A stretch of 64,000 nucleotides of DNA from Nageia nagi (taxonomy: Eukaryota; Pinophyta): contig JBITNC010000001.1 of assembly GCA_050084985.1 (NCBI GenBank), forward strand, positions 83,886,001 to 83,950,000. Direction: 5' to 3'. The notes beneath the pieces were generated by a model, which searched no databases, was not told where the DNA came from, and saw nothing but the letters and a program-made list of their open reading frames with translations. How positions within the stretch are numbered: the stretch's first letter is position 1; each line of letters opens with the position of its first letter. A program made the position numbers and the translations under genes. This document shows, piece after piece, positions 12,841-23,374 of this stretch.

Positions 12841-13710
12841 TGAGCATTGAAGTGATTGGGGATACAATCTCTAAAAAATTATTGATAAATTTTCTAACAA
12901 AATTGATTTGACCAAAGAAAGACTATAAAGCCTTCTTGTTGGAGGGAAGTGGCAATGCTTTTATAGCTTTTACTTTATCTAGATCAAATAGTAGTCCCTC
13001 TTTTGATACAATGTGGCTAAGTAATTTTCTTTGTTTGACCATAAAAATTGATTTTTTTGGATTTATTGAAATGCCAAAATTTATGCATTTTTCAAAAACT
13101 TATCTAAGATATTCCATGTGATCATTTCTACTTCTAGAGAAGACTATGATATCATCTAGATAGATCAGTATAATATTATTTATTAGTTCACCAAATACAT
13201 GATCCATGGCTCTTTGAAAGGTAGCTCCCACATTAGAAAGACCAAATGGCATTCTTTGGAAACCAAATGTCCCCCATTTAGTTATAAATGTAGTTTTGAA
13301 TTGATCTTCATCTTTCACCCAAATGTAGTTAAATCTTCAGTAACCATTAATTATTGAAAAATAGCAAGCTTTAGATTCTATATATAGGATCTACTCCATA
13401 ATAGAAAGAGGATAATTATCTTTAAGAGACATTTTGTTAAAATTTCTAAAATCAACATAGATTCTAATTTCTCCACTTTTCTTTCTAACAAAAACTAGAT
13501 TTGCAACCCAAGAAGAATGCTTGATAGGATAAAAAAATTTTGAATCAAGTATTTTGATCAACTTTTATTTTATAGCTTCCTCTATTTTTGAGTTGAATAG
13601 TATTTTTTTTACCTATATGGTTTGACATCTAATTCAAGCACAATTATGTGTTGGATGACACTCTTGTCATATGTCTTAAGATCATCATAAGTCTAGGAAA
13701 TTAATTGAAA
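12841..13710 (-). pseudogene. Reverse transcriptase remnant, element A2
   Basis: The core piece 13100-13318 reads DQFKTTFITKWGTFGFQRM, then PFGLSNVGATFQRAMDHVFG and the catalytic YLDD box. These are standard gypsy RT motifs 4 and 5. Upstream, the fingers region is interrupted by stops (13320-13710). Downstream, thumb sequence with a Ser/Leu-rich linker runs to about 12841. Closest relative in the window is the RT of element B. Confidence 0.8.
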
Positions 13711-13949
13711 AAACTTATGATAAATTTGAGACATAATAGCCTTTTTTATATCAAAACATTCTAAATAAAATTTTATGTACTTTTTAAGTTCTACTTCTAG
13801 ATTAATATAATTCTCCTTTTGGATGGCCATAGACTTAGCCTTTTGGACAACTTTTGAATTAAACAATCTTTCAAAAGAGAGTAATCCTTTTAATATAACA
13901 TTATTTTTGAGTTAAAATAATATCTGATTCTTGAAAATAATCAAGCATT

Positions 13950-14560
13950 TCCTAAATACCAAAAGTGTGAGATACTGCATCATCCATAAGGAAATCCATA
14001 ATATGATCATCAAGGTCAAATACTTGCTAGAAGTTTATAGCATTAAGTACTGAAGGCCTATATTGAACTTTAAATCCAAGAGCTCCTCTTTTATAATGAG
14101 GAGGATTATAACATGCCCCTCTTCTAGCAAGTGCATTACCTATTTAGTTATGGCTTCTAAGAATAGATATCAAATTAATAGCCAAGAATGATTCTAATAA
14201 ATACTACACTCTATTTTTTTACTTCTTCAAATATTGATGTTTTGCACTAATTTGATTTTTGACCTCCTTAATGACTAGTTCTAAATCACCATGGATAATT
14301 AGGTAGCTAATGCCTATACTGATTACTTTTAGATAACCCTAAACAAAGGCCTTCATAGTTAGTAGCATTATTTATACAAGTCCATTTGAATCAACAGAAG
14401 AATATTTTAGTATTTTCTTTTAGAGATTTTAAAACCTCTCTAGCTCATCCATGTCTACATCAGGATCCATCAAAATACATCATCCATATCTCATGTTCTT
14501 TATAAGCAATGACTGATATTGGTTAAGTTTTCTTATATAAATAATAATTTCCCATACTAG
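13950..14560 (-). pseudogene. Archaeal-type RNase H remnant, element A2
   Basis: Located between protease and RT. Minus-strand translation gives a LVIHGDLELVIKEV block, the third catalytic block (GDSxLVI) of archaeal-type RNase H, followed by a KTYKNKVW-like helix and a degraded ANAL end. The same domain is clearer in element B at 19380-19740. The first Asp block is not legible. Placement upstream of RT is unusual next to the RT-RNase H-aRNase H-integrase order of element D. Confidence 0.6.
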
Positions 14561-14759
14561 CATTTATGAACTAATAATTTATATCATTTACTAAAATAAC
14601 TTTAGTTGCTAGTAGTGATTCCCTTAGTGTGTCACCTTCAAATACTTCCACTAGTTGTGGATCATTCATACAGTTTTGTTTAGTGATCATTTTGAGATGG
14701 ATAGTTTTAGTACCTTCACTTAGAATTTTTACCTATTTGTTTTGAAAAAGAAGAAGAAG

Positions 14760-15118
14760 TTGAATGTATTATAAAGCTAGGTATGATCCTAATTTAGCAA
14801 TAAATTCTTTGGAAAGATATATTTTGAATAAAGGAGGAATATCAACTATAATAATATCTTGGACAACATGAATATCGAGAAAAGTATTCAAAGTTATTTG
14901 AACTACTTTGACACTACCAACTACATATATTGAGGTATAATCTAATTATATGACACCATCAATACATCTTGTAATATATAACTTCATTTCATCTATAATA
15001 GCTTTAAGGATTATAGTTATTGTAGCTCTAGTATCAATCATACAGTTGTTCATTACCCAACCTTCTAGTCTTAGAGATAAATAGAAAGGTGGGGGTCTTG
15101 TTATACCTGATGGAGCTA
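14760..15118 (-). pseudogene. Aspartic protease remnant, element A2
   Basis: Retroviral-type protease that would cut Gag-Pol. Minus-strand reading gives RLEGWVMNNCMIDTRATITII, then VVGSVKVVQITLN and DIHVVQDIIIVDIPPLF. The catalytic DTG is DTR (GGA to AGA), as also in element B. It lies directly after gag in another frame. Confidence 0.7.
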
Positions 15119-16783
15119 GAGAGATATCTTAGACATTGCATAAATAGGTTTCTCTTCATTTAACCTTTTTTTACTATTTATTAACTTCAAATATTTTTTC
15201 AAAAGATCTAATTGACCTATTATCTTTAATGCATAAAACATAGTCATCCTAGAAAGAGTTTTCTTTAATTCTTCCATAATATTGTATATAGCATATGAGA
15301 TGAATTTACTTGGTTTTGCTTGTTGATGTGTTCTAAAATGTTGAGTAAAATTTTCTTTATGATAATTATTAATGAAAGGATATCTCAATGTACTAGGTAT
15401 CTCATTCTCTAGGACTTCTTTTCCAGTTGCAATAGGGTTTATTTCAACCAGAGCATTAGTATCCATATTTGATGGAATAGTACCCAAATTTAATGGAACT
15501 TAATGTTGTTGGTTTCAAGGTTGAGCTAAGGAAGCCTTAGATTTCTTAAGTTCAAGTTGTGAATGTTTGATATTGCTAGGTAGCTTGGGATTGCTATGGA
15601 ACTATTGAAGAAGTTGCTCTAGTTTGAACATAATTTGCTTGTTCTCTAGCATATCTCAAAAGCTAAAAGTTCACCATTGTGAGATTAGCAGTAGGATATA
15701 ATATAGGTTCCACCATCTAGTTAGAATGTAATCTCAAGTATTGATGTTGATACATTACACATGAATTTGAAAAATGAGGATCTAAACATGGTGGACATTA
15801 TTCTGCAATGCCCAAAGTAGCACTATTTGCAAAACTAGTCATAATAGCACTTTCATTTTGGAAGGATTTATCTATTTTGGATAGTTAAACTTAGGCTAGA
15901 ATCTTAGTTGATACTAATTATCATATTTTCTATAATTAAAACCATGATTCTACCTTTCTTATAGAATGAGCTTATTGGTTAGATTCCTAATAGTTACCTC
16001 CAACTATCTTATTCTTTCATCTTCTTGAGATTTAGGTTCAACACCAGTACTTGTGGATGTAAGAGCGAGTAATGCTGATAGCTAGTTTTTGATAATAGGT
16101 TTGAGAGGAGGTGGTAAGGCCAAAACTCTAAGGTGATCTATTTGTGGAGCCTATTTAGGAGGCAAATTTAGAAATAAAGGCATGATTATTCTAGGTTGCA
16201 TTTTACCAAAGGACACTAGGGTATGTTCTATATTTTTTATTATTTGATAAACATATGGGAATGTATCTCCTAACATAATAATGAGCATATTGAGGTCAAA
16301 AAGGAAAGCCTTATTGTAATACACTAGAGCTTATGCATTTGTTGGTGTAATCCTTGCTAGTATGGATTTCCATGTTCTTTCAAATATGATATTAAAATCA
16401 TTAATGAATTCATGAGGATGTATTTTGATACATGCTATAAGGCAAAGGAATATGTTATCATCACCATATGTAGCAAATATTTTAATTAAAGCTTGACATA
16501 ACTCTTCCCATGAATTTATAGATTGGGGGGTAAGATTTTTGAACCACTTAACTGCTTTGCCCTTAAAAGAATGTGATAGTAATCTAGTCATTATAGATTT
16601 ATCTATAATATCAAATCTTGAAGCTAACAAAGATACATATTGATAATGTTCATATGGTATCTTTTTAGATCCATCATACTTAGGCAAAAATTTAAAAGCT
16701 ACTTCAGCTATAGGAGGGGAATTAGTAGCAACAACCAAAGGATGACTATTATTCTAAGAAGGAAAATCTATTGGTTGAGCCAT
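15116..16783 (-). pseudogene. gag remnant, element A2
   Basis: ATG at 16783 opens a frame (MAQPIDFPS-like start) interrupted by a TAG, then the clean piece 16331-16738 with KYDGSKKIPYEHYQYV, FKGKAVKWFKNL, INSWEEL and HEFINDFN, the capsid core of plant gypsy gag. A second clean piece, 15116-15487, carries NIMEELKKTLSRMTMF, LKIIGQLDLL and NSKKR, which match B gag next to its insertion point. The middle is stop-rich. No zinc knuckle is visible. Confidence 0.78.
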
Positions 16784-17138
16784 ACTTAGAGAATGGGTAG
16801 GATATGAAGGATTTTTAGGGATTGATTCAAATACAATTCATAGTGGAACTTTCCTTAAGGGTACCAAATGAGACACAACTTGAGAAATATTTTGCCTAGT
16901 CCTTCTATGAGGAATTGATAGCTCTTGAAATCCTGGTTGTCTAAGGGAATTTCTAGCACTACTTATAGTTAGTCTACATTCTAGAGGTGCCAAGATTCAA
17001 AAAATTGATTGATTGATAATAGAGTCACCAATAAGGTTAAATATAACCTTATAATCTTGAATGATTTAATTGATATCCCACCAAATGAGGCTATAAGGCC
17101 TAACTACACTTGTTAAATATGGAATTTAGCTCATTGTC

Positions 17139-17157
17139 CCATTGGGTGTGCCAAAAA
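17139..17157 (-). other. Primer-binding site, element A2
   Basis: On the minus strand TTTTTGGCACACCCAATGG follows the 5' LTR end, nearly the same as in element B. The tRNA was not identified. Confidence 0.55.
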
Positions 17158-18767
17158 TAGAACTAACTACTATTTATTAGCATAGCATTATCTCAAAGGG
17201 TTTGGTTTAGTCATGTTGTCCATTTCCCATAATGGTAGGTTCCTTGAAAGAGTAGAAGGTGGTAGGGATGCGCTCATGTTGGTTTTGTACTCAATCTCTA
17301 GTTTATAGGTCGGTTCCTATCCATATTTAAGGTCAAAAGTAATTGGGAAGAAATGAAAGGAGAAAGAGTTCTATGAAAGAGAAGTAAATAAAAAGAGCTA
17401 AAATAGAAAATATACAACCTATGCATTATAGTACAAGTAGCAATTTATGGCAAAGATCAAGAATGGAAAGCTATCTCACACTTGGGGTCTTTCAATCATA
17501 ATACATAGCCATAATTTGAAGAAAACATTTCACACATAACATCCACAAAAGTAATAAATAGCCACTATGTTGCAAGAGGAAAAAGTATTGTCTATTTGTA
17601 TTATCATATGTGAATAGATCTTACAGATTTTGGGCAAATTTACTAGAATGTTTGACCCTTTTGATCTCTAAAGGTTAGCTATTTATACATCCTTCCCCCC
17701 TTCTTGGGTAGTTGTATTTTATTAATATATATAATTACTAGCATTGAATGAAACAATTAAAAAAATACTATTTATATAAATATTACATCTGTGTTAGATT
17801 ACATAATGAATAGGTACTAACAACATGATTATCTGGGAATTCATAATTTTTGAATAGCCATGTCCATAGAGCTATAATCCTTTTGATATGTCATTGATTA
17901 CTCCTTTTACCCTATAATTGATTGAAGATAGCACTATAGCTATTTAAACAATTATTTATCTACAAATTGCTAGGTACAATTTGGTACTATGCTCTATCAG
18001 CTACTATATACTTCTCTATAATCTTTATGATCTCTACTATAGATGTTAATAATTAGAGTAATGGTGGTTAGTAAACATTATGTTAACTTAGTTCAAGAAG
18101 AAGCTACCATTGTTATGTGTAAATAAGTTGGATTTGATACATTAATAAGGGCCCTAAGGGTCAAACACTTAAGATAAAGTGGACCTAGGTGTTCCTTTTT
18201 GTGCATTACTCTTACCTTTGCTTGATGGGTTCTATTGTCTTTGTTTGAGCTTTGTTGATGATATAGATCTTTATATACCTATTGATTTTAGGAAAACTTA
18301 TGACATCATCACTCAAAATTGATGGGATCTATTTGATATCTTCATAAATATTCACTTACTATTGCATGTTCTAGGATTCATTGATTTCAATCAAAAATTA
18401 TGATGTCATCACTTAGTATTGATAGGCTCTATTTGATATCTTCATAAATATTCACACCACATTACCTATTTCAAGACCCATTGATTTTAGTCAAAAATTA
18501 TGATGTCATCACTTGAAATCAGTGGGCTTTGTTTGATGTCTAGGATCTAAATTTACACAACTTTTAGACACATGTATTAACAATTCTTAGACACTCTTAT
18601 TTACATATCTTCTAGGCACTCTTATTTACATAACTCTTGGGCACTCTAAGAGATAGGAAATAACTCCCAAACACTCTTATTTACAATACTCTTAGGCATA
18701 AAATAATAAAATAATAAAGAATAATTTTGAACTACCCTAATTCAAAGTGTAATTCTAAAAGAATACA
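17158..18767 (-). repeat. 5' LTR of element A2
   Basis: 1,610 bases; minus-strand start TGTATTC at 18767. It pairs with 5144-6732 and is inverted relative to LTR A1. Degenerate U3 repeats with TGACATCA or TGATGTCA lie at about 18290-18540. Confidence 0.82.
17679..17687 (-). promoter_or_regulatory. TATA box, 5' LTR of A2
   Basis: TATAAATAG on the minus strand; the promoter position for the A2 transcript, conserved in all three family A LTRs. Confidence 0.7.
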
Positions 18768-18772
18768 AGTAT
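18768..18772. repeat. Candidate target-site duplication of A2, right
   Basis: AGTAT, equal to 5139-5143. Immediately after it the protease frame of element B resumes. Confidence 0.5.
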
Positions 18773-19140
18773 AAGAAGACCCATACCTTTTTATCTATCT
18801 CTTAGATTAGAAGATTGGGTAGTTGATAATTATATGATTGATACTAGAGCTACCATTACTATTATTCCCAATGTTGTTTCAAATAAAATGAAATTGTATA
18901 TTACTTGATGCATAGATGGAGTAACATAACTAGATTCTTTCTCAATAGATATAGTTGGTAGTGTGAAAGGAGTTTTCATAACCCTAAATGCATTCATTGA
19001 TATATATATCATTTAGGACATTATTATCATTGATTTTTCAACCATGTTTGGTATCTTCTTATCTAGATAATTCAATGCCAAGTTGGGAGGGTACTTAGAT
19101 TTATATTATACACATCTCTGACTCCCTTTCTAAAATAATT
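18768..19140 (+). pseudogene. Aspartic protease remnant, element B
   Basis: Resumes the B reading frame after the A2 insertion. The first codons give RRPIPFYLSLRLEDWVVDN, closely matching A2 (RPPPFYLSLRLEGWVMNN). Catalytic DTG is DTR (18841-18849 region). VGSVKGVFITLNAFIDIY and DIIIIDFSTMFGI follow, with TAG and TGA stops between. The tight match to A2 protease fixes the insertion point. Confidence 0.75.
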
Positions 19141-19259
19141 AGGTTAAAATCCCAATTGAGGGAACTAAAAGTGTTCATATTAAGAAGATCATAGAATAAA
19201 AATATTTGAATGTCCATAGACCAGTAGAAGTATTTGAGAAGAATACACTCAAAAAAACA

Positions 19260-19800
19260 TTGCTAACCATAGAAATTATTTTAGCTAATGATCTCAAGTA
19301 CTAGGTCACTGACACTGGCATGGATAGCTATTTCTCATATGAGAATATGTAGCTAATCTCAATCACAACTAAAAAAGAGAAAGAGATATGGATGATATAC
19401 TTTTATAGGTCCAAATGTAAATATGGTTGCAATGTAGGTGTTATTTTGAAATCACAAGGACACATGAGAAGGTTGTCATTCATATTCATTTGGATTTGCA
19501 TAAATAATTCTATTGAATATGAAGCCCTATGGTTAGGGTTATCCAAAGTAATTAGCATAGGCATTAGATGTCTGGTGGTGCATGGTGATTTTAAATTGGT
19601 CATAGGGCAAGTTAGAGATTAGATTAGTGTAATACATCACTATCTAAAGACTTATAAGAATAAGGTATGGGACTAATTAGATTCATTACTTGTAATCAAT
19701 TTCATTTCTATTCTTAGAAGGTACAATTAAGTTGCTAATGCACTTATGGGTAAATGAGCATGTTATAATCCTACTTATTACAAAAGAGGAAGTTGTGGAG
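19260..19800 (+). pseudogene. Archaeal-type RNase H remnant, element B
   Basis: The clean piece 19392-19622 shows a decayed first block (FYRSKCKYGC, with the catalytic Asp lost), GVILKSQGHMRRLSFIF, the Glu block NNSIEYEALWLGL and the Asp block VVHGDFKLVIGQV; a VANALMG end (Asp to Asn) follows near 19730. These are the ordered blocks of the archaeal-type RNase H found in Tat elements. It sits between protease and RT. Inactive by residue loss. Confidence 0.75.
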
Positions 19801-20219
19801 TTAAAATCATATGTAGGCCATCTATACCTAATACTATAAATTTTTGGTAGGTATTTGTCTTTGATGAGTATATTATTAATTTTCTTATAGATGAAAAAGT
19901 ATCTCACACCTTTGGTATTGAAGAACTACTTGACTATTTCCAAGATTCAAATGTAATAAAACTCAAAAATAATGTTATATCAAAAGGTTTGCTCTCTTTT
20001 GAATGACTATTTGATTTAAAAGATATCCAAAAAGCTAAAACTTTGGTTATTCAAAAGGAGAGTAGTGTTGAACTAGAAGTTGAACCTAAAAAGTATGTAA
20101 AGGTTGGATCAGAGTGCTTTGAATAAGAAAAAAAGGTGATATTTCATATTTACCATGAGTTCTCCAAGGTAAGTTTCTAAACTTATGATGATATGAATAC
20201 ATATGATAAGAATGTGATA

Positions 20220-21010
20220 CAGCACACCATTGAGCTAAGGTAAGAAGTCAAGCCATATAGGTAGAAATAGAGGTCAATAAATCTAAGGATAGAAGAGGCT
20301 ATGAAGTAAGAGTTACTTAAACTCCTAGATGCCAAAATTATCTACCATATCAAGCATTCTTTTTAGGTGGCAAATTTAGTCCCAATAAGAAAAAAAGTAG
20401 AGAAATCATACTATGTGTAGATTTCCCAAATCTGAAATAGGTGTCTCAAAGATAATTATTCTCTCCCTCCCATGGAGCAAATTCTACACGTAGTAGCCAA
20501 AGCATGTTGTTTTTCTATGATTGATAGCTATTTAGGATTCAACCAAATTTTGGTAAAGGATGATGATCAATTCAAAACTACATTCACTACCAAGTGGGGG
20601 ATATTTTCATTTTAGAGAATACCTTTTGTTCTCTCCAATGCTAGGGTTACTTTTCAAAGAGCCATTGACCATGCCTTTGGTGAATTGATAAATAAGATAA
20701 TCTTGGTCTACTTGGATGATATTATAGTATTTTATAAGACTAGAAAGGACCATATACATCAACTCAAGTAAGTTTCTAAAAAGTGTATAGAATTTGGGAT
20801 TTTTATCAATCCCAAAAATTCTATTTTTATGGTTAACTAAGGAAGATTACTTGGTCATATTGTATCGAAAAAAAGATTGGTAATTGATTCAGATAGAGTG
20901 AAAACTATTGAAGCATCACCTCTATCCTCTAACAAGAGGGCCTTGTAATCCTTCCTTGGTCAAATCAATTTTGTTAGAAAATTTATTAATGATTGTTTTT
21001 ACAATCACAA
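20220..21010 (+). pseudogene. Reverse transcriptase remnant, element B
   Basis: Legible motifs in one frame with stops: VANLVPIRKK, KDNYSLPPMEQ, FSMIDSYLGFNQI, DQFKTTFTTKWGIFSF, AIDHAFGELI and the catalytic YLDD at about 20710, then GRLLGHIVS and FLGQINFVRKFI of the thumb. At least five in-frame stops, mostly TAG. Same subfamily as A2 RT. Confidence 0.8.
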
Positions 21011-21600
21011 TAATATTAAAGAAAGATAATATATTATCTTGGTCAAAAGAAGTAAAGCAAGCTTTTTAAGATATTGAAAAGGCTATAACTTAAGCTCATG
21101 TTTTGAAGAATCCTAATTTTTCAAAAGATTTTATTATGTATGCATATGGAGTAGAGAAAAGTGTTGCTTTTATTGTAGCACAAAAAGATGACTAGAAGGA
21201 AGAACATCCATTGTCTTTCATAGTCAAACATTGCACCAACTTAAAAAATGGTACTCATTTATTAAGAAACAAGTGTTTTCCATAATGAGAGGACTTAAAA
21301 AATTTAATCATTATGTGTCCCACAAAAAAATCCTTGTATATACCATTCACCTAGATGTAAGAAATTATGTTATCCAAGGAGAATTAGGTGAAGGAAAAGC
21401 TAGTTGGATCATAAGAATACTGAAATATGGTGTATAAATTAAATCAACCAAGATCATAAGGGAAAGAGTCCTATATGAAAACATAGGATAGGTTGCACAC
21501 ATCATTGCCATAATCAAGGATGAGAAGCATCTCAACCAAGAGAATGATTGGATAAAGCAATTTATTTTTTATTTTAGAATCAATAAATGAATTGAATCTT
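21011..21600 (+). pseudogene. Ty3-type RNase H remnant, element B
   Basis: Follows the RT. YSFIKKQVFSIMRGLKKFNHY and the connection VRNYVIQGELGEGKASWI are in the clean piece 21231-21437 and match A2. The N-terminal catalytic block is decayed (MYAYGVEKSVAFIVAQ, with no catalytic Asp). Confidence 0.7.
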
Positions 21601-21639
21601 TAGATACATTTCAAAGGAGATTCAGATTACAAGCATTAA

Positions 21640-22810
21640 AATGTGTGATGGTAGATGACTCTTTTTATATGAAGAATTTTGATCAAACCTTATTGAGATG
21701 TGTGACTCAAGATGAAGCCCAAATAATTTTACATGAATTTCACTATGGGTTCTCTAGAGGACACTATAATGGTCCTACTACTACATCAAAAATATTACAA
21801 GTGGGTTATTATTTGCCTACTATATTTCAATATTCATTCAAGATAGCCCAAGAGGATGACAAATATAGCAAATATGTGGGAATAAGGAGACAATATGCAA
21901 TGCCCCTTAAGCCTTTGGTTGTTAAAAAATCTTTCCAAGAATGGGGTCTAGAATCCATTAGTGTTATAAACCCAAATTCTTTAGGAGGCCACAAGTTTAT
22001 TTTGGCTACAATAGACTACTTCACAAGATGGTTAGAAGCTATGCCATTTAAGAGTGTGGATCAAGAGGCAATAATAGAGATGATCAAAAGGATAATTACT
22101 TTCTTTGGAATCCTATAGACTATTATATCATACAATGGTCATGCATTTTTTGGAGTTAATTTATCAGATTTTGTTGCTAGTTAGAAGATGTACTGGATGT
22201 TCTCTTCAAATTATTACCTATAAGGGAATAGGTTAGCAAAATTAATGAATAAAAATTTAACTTAGATCATCAAAAGAAAAACTGAAGGGGATCCTAGATA
22301 GTAGCAACATAATTAGCCTAGGCATTATGGATAGATAGTATCAGTATGAAATCAACCATTAAAATATCTCCTTATGCATTACTTTATGGTAAGAGACACT
22401 TATTACTAATTCATCTCGAGTTACCTACATTAAAAATTCTACAAGGGTTAGAAGACCATGACTTGAATCTACAACAAGCAAGGTTCAATTAGTTAATGAA
22501 GTTGGAAGAGGATAAAAACAAAGCATATCAATCTTTCCAATATCAAAAACATATTGTTAAGATATGGTTTAACAAGAAGAAGTCTTCCTATGTAAAGTTT
22601 GAAATTGGAGACATTATCCTCAAATGGGATAAACAAAGAGCAAATCCTAGAAAACATCACAAATTTGATTCCTTATGGAGTGGGCCTTGTATCATCATTT
22701 AGGATATGTAAAATAATGTATTCAAGCTTTAAGATATTGATAGATCCTAGGAATTACCTATCCCACTAAACAAGATCTATTTGAAACATTACCAGGTGAT
22801 CAAGTGATTT
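21640..22810 (+). pseudogene. Integrase remnant, element B
   Basis: The clean piece 21645-22118 has DQTLLRCVTQDEAQII, zinc-finger histidines in HEFHYGFSRGH (cysteines lost), then GGHKFILATIDYFTRWLEAM. The first two catalytic acids and the Glu are replaced (SYNGHAF for a usual SDNG, LAKLMNK for an AEATNK-type block). A C-terminal piece (22496-22702) has KFEIGDIILKWDKQR and DSLWSGPCII, the usual integrase tail. Ends near KIYLKHYQ at about 22790. Dead. Confidence 0.78.
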
Positions 22811-23374
22811 CTTAACACCCATTAAGATTGTATAGTGTAAATACTCCAATGTTTCTTTTTATTTTTGTTAAAAAAATTATTGTTTGTATATAGTCATTCA
22901 CTAATGGTGCACTTCCCAAAAAGGTAGGTAGCCATTAATGCTTCCATTTAGAAATCATGGTGGAGGTTAAACCTGATGGATGTAAACTATCTTATCAAAA
23001 GGACAACATTTAAGAGTATATTTTCTCAAACAATCCACCAATCATGTCTTATCTTCTAATTTAAATCTAGCATACTTGAATTAAATATGATACTACCTAT
23101 CATCCTTAACATCATACTCTATGTGAACCCAAATATTCTTTGTTTATTAATTACCATTAATAGATGATAGTAATAAATCTAGGGAAAATAAAACATACTC
23201 CTTGATCTCTTATTTCCTCACTTAGAAAATTTTAGATCTCAAGCTTTCCATAGTTTTAGAGCATATCATCTATAGAGCTGATAGCATAAGGTGTGGAAGA
23301 GTATTAAAGATTAATTTTACAAAAGTTCTATGTACTTGATGCTTACCTAAATTGAACAAAAGTTATTGAACATC

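Larger units (their letters stand above)
5144..18767 (-). mobile_element. Ty3/gypsy element A2 (Tat-like), nested in B
   Basis: A complete but decayed element of about 13.6 kb on the minus strand, with LTRs at 5144-6732 (3') and 17158-18767 (5'). Internal order in its own sense: primer site, gag, protease, archaeal-type RNase H, RT, RNase H, integrase, long extra ORF. The order and proteins are the same as in its host element B, so a relative inserted into a relative. LTR copies differ at about one base in six over the 158 bases I compared. Every coding region carries stops or frameshifts. Confidence 0.88.

Noticed and set aside
19403-19907. Minus-strand ORFs opposite the archaeal-type RNase H of B
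   Set aside because: The plus strand carries the recognisable RNase H blocks; the minus frames show nothing.
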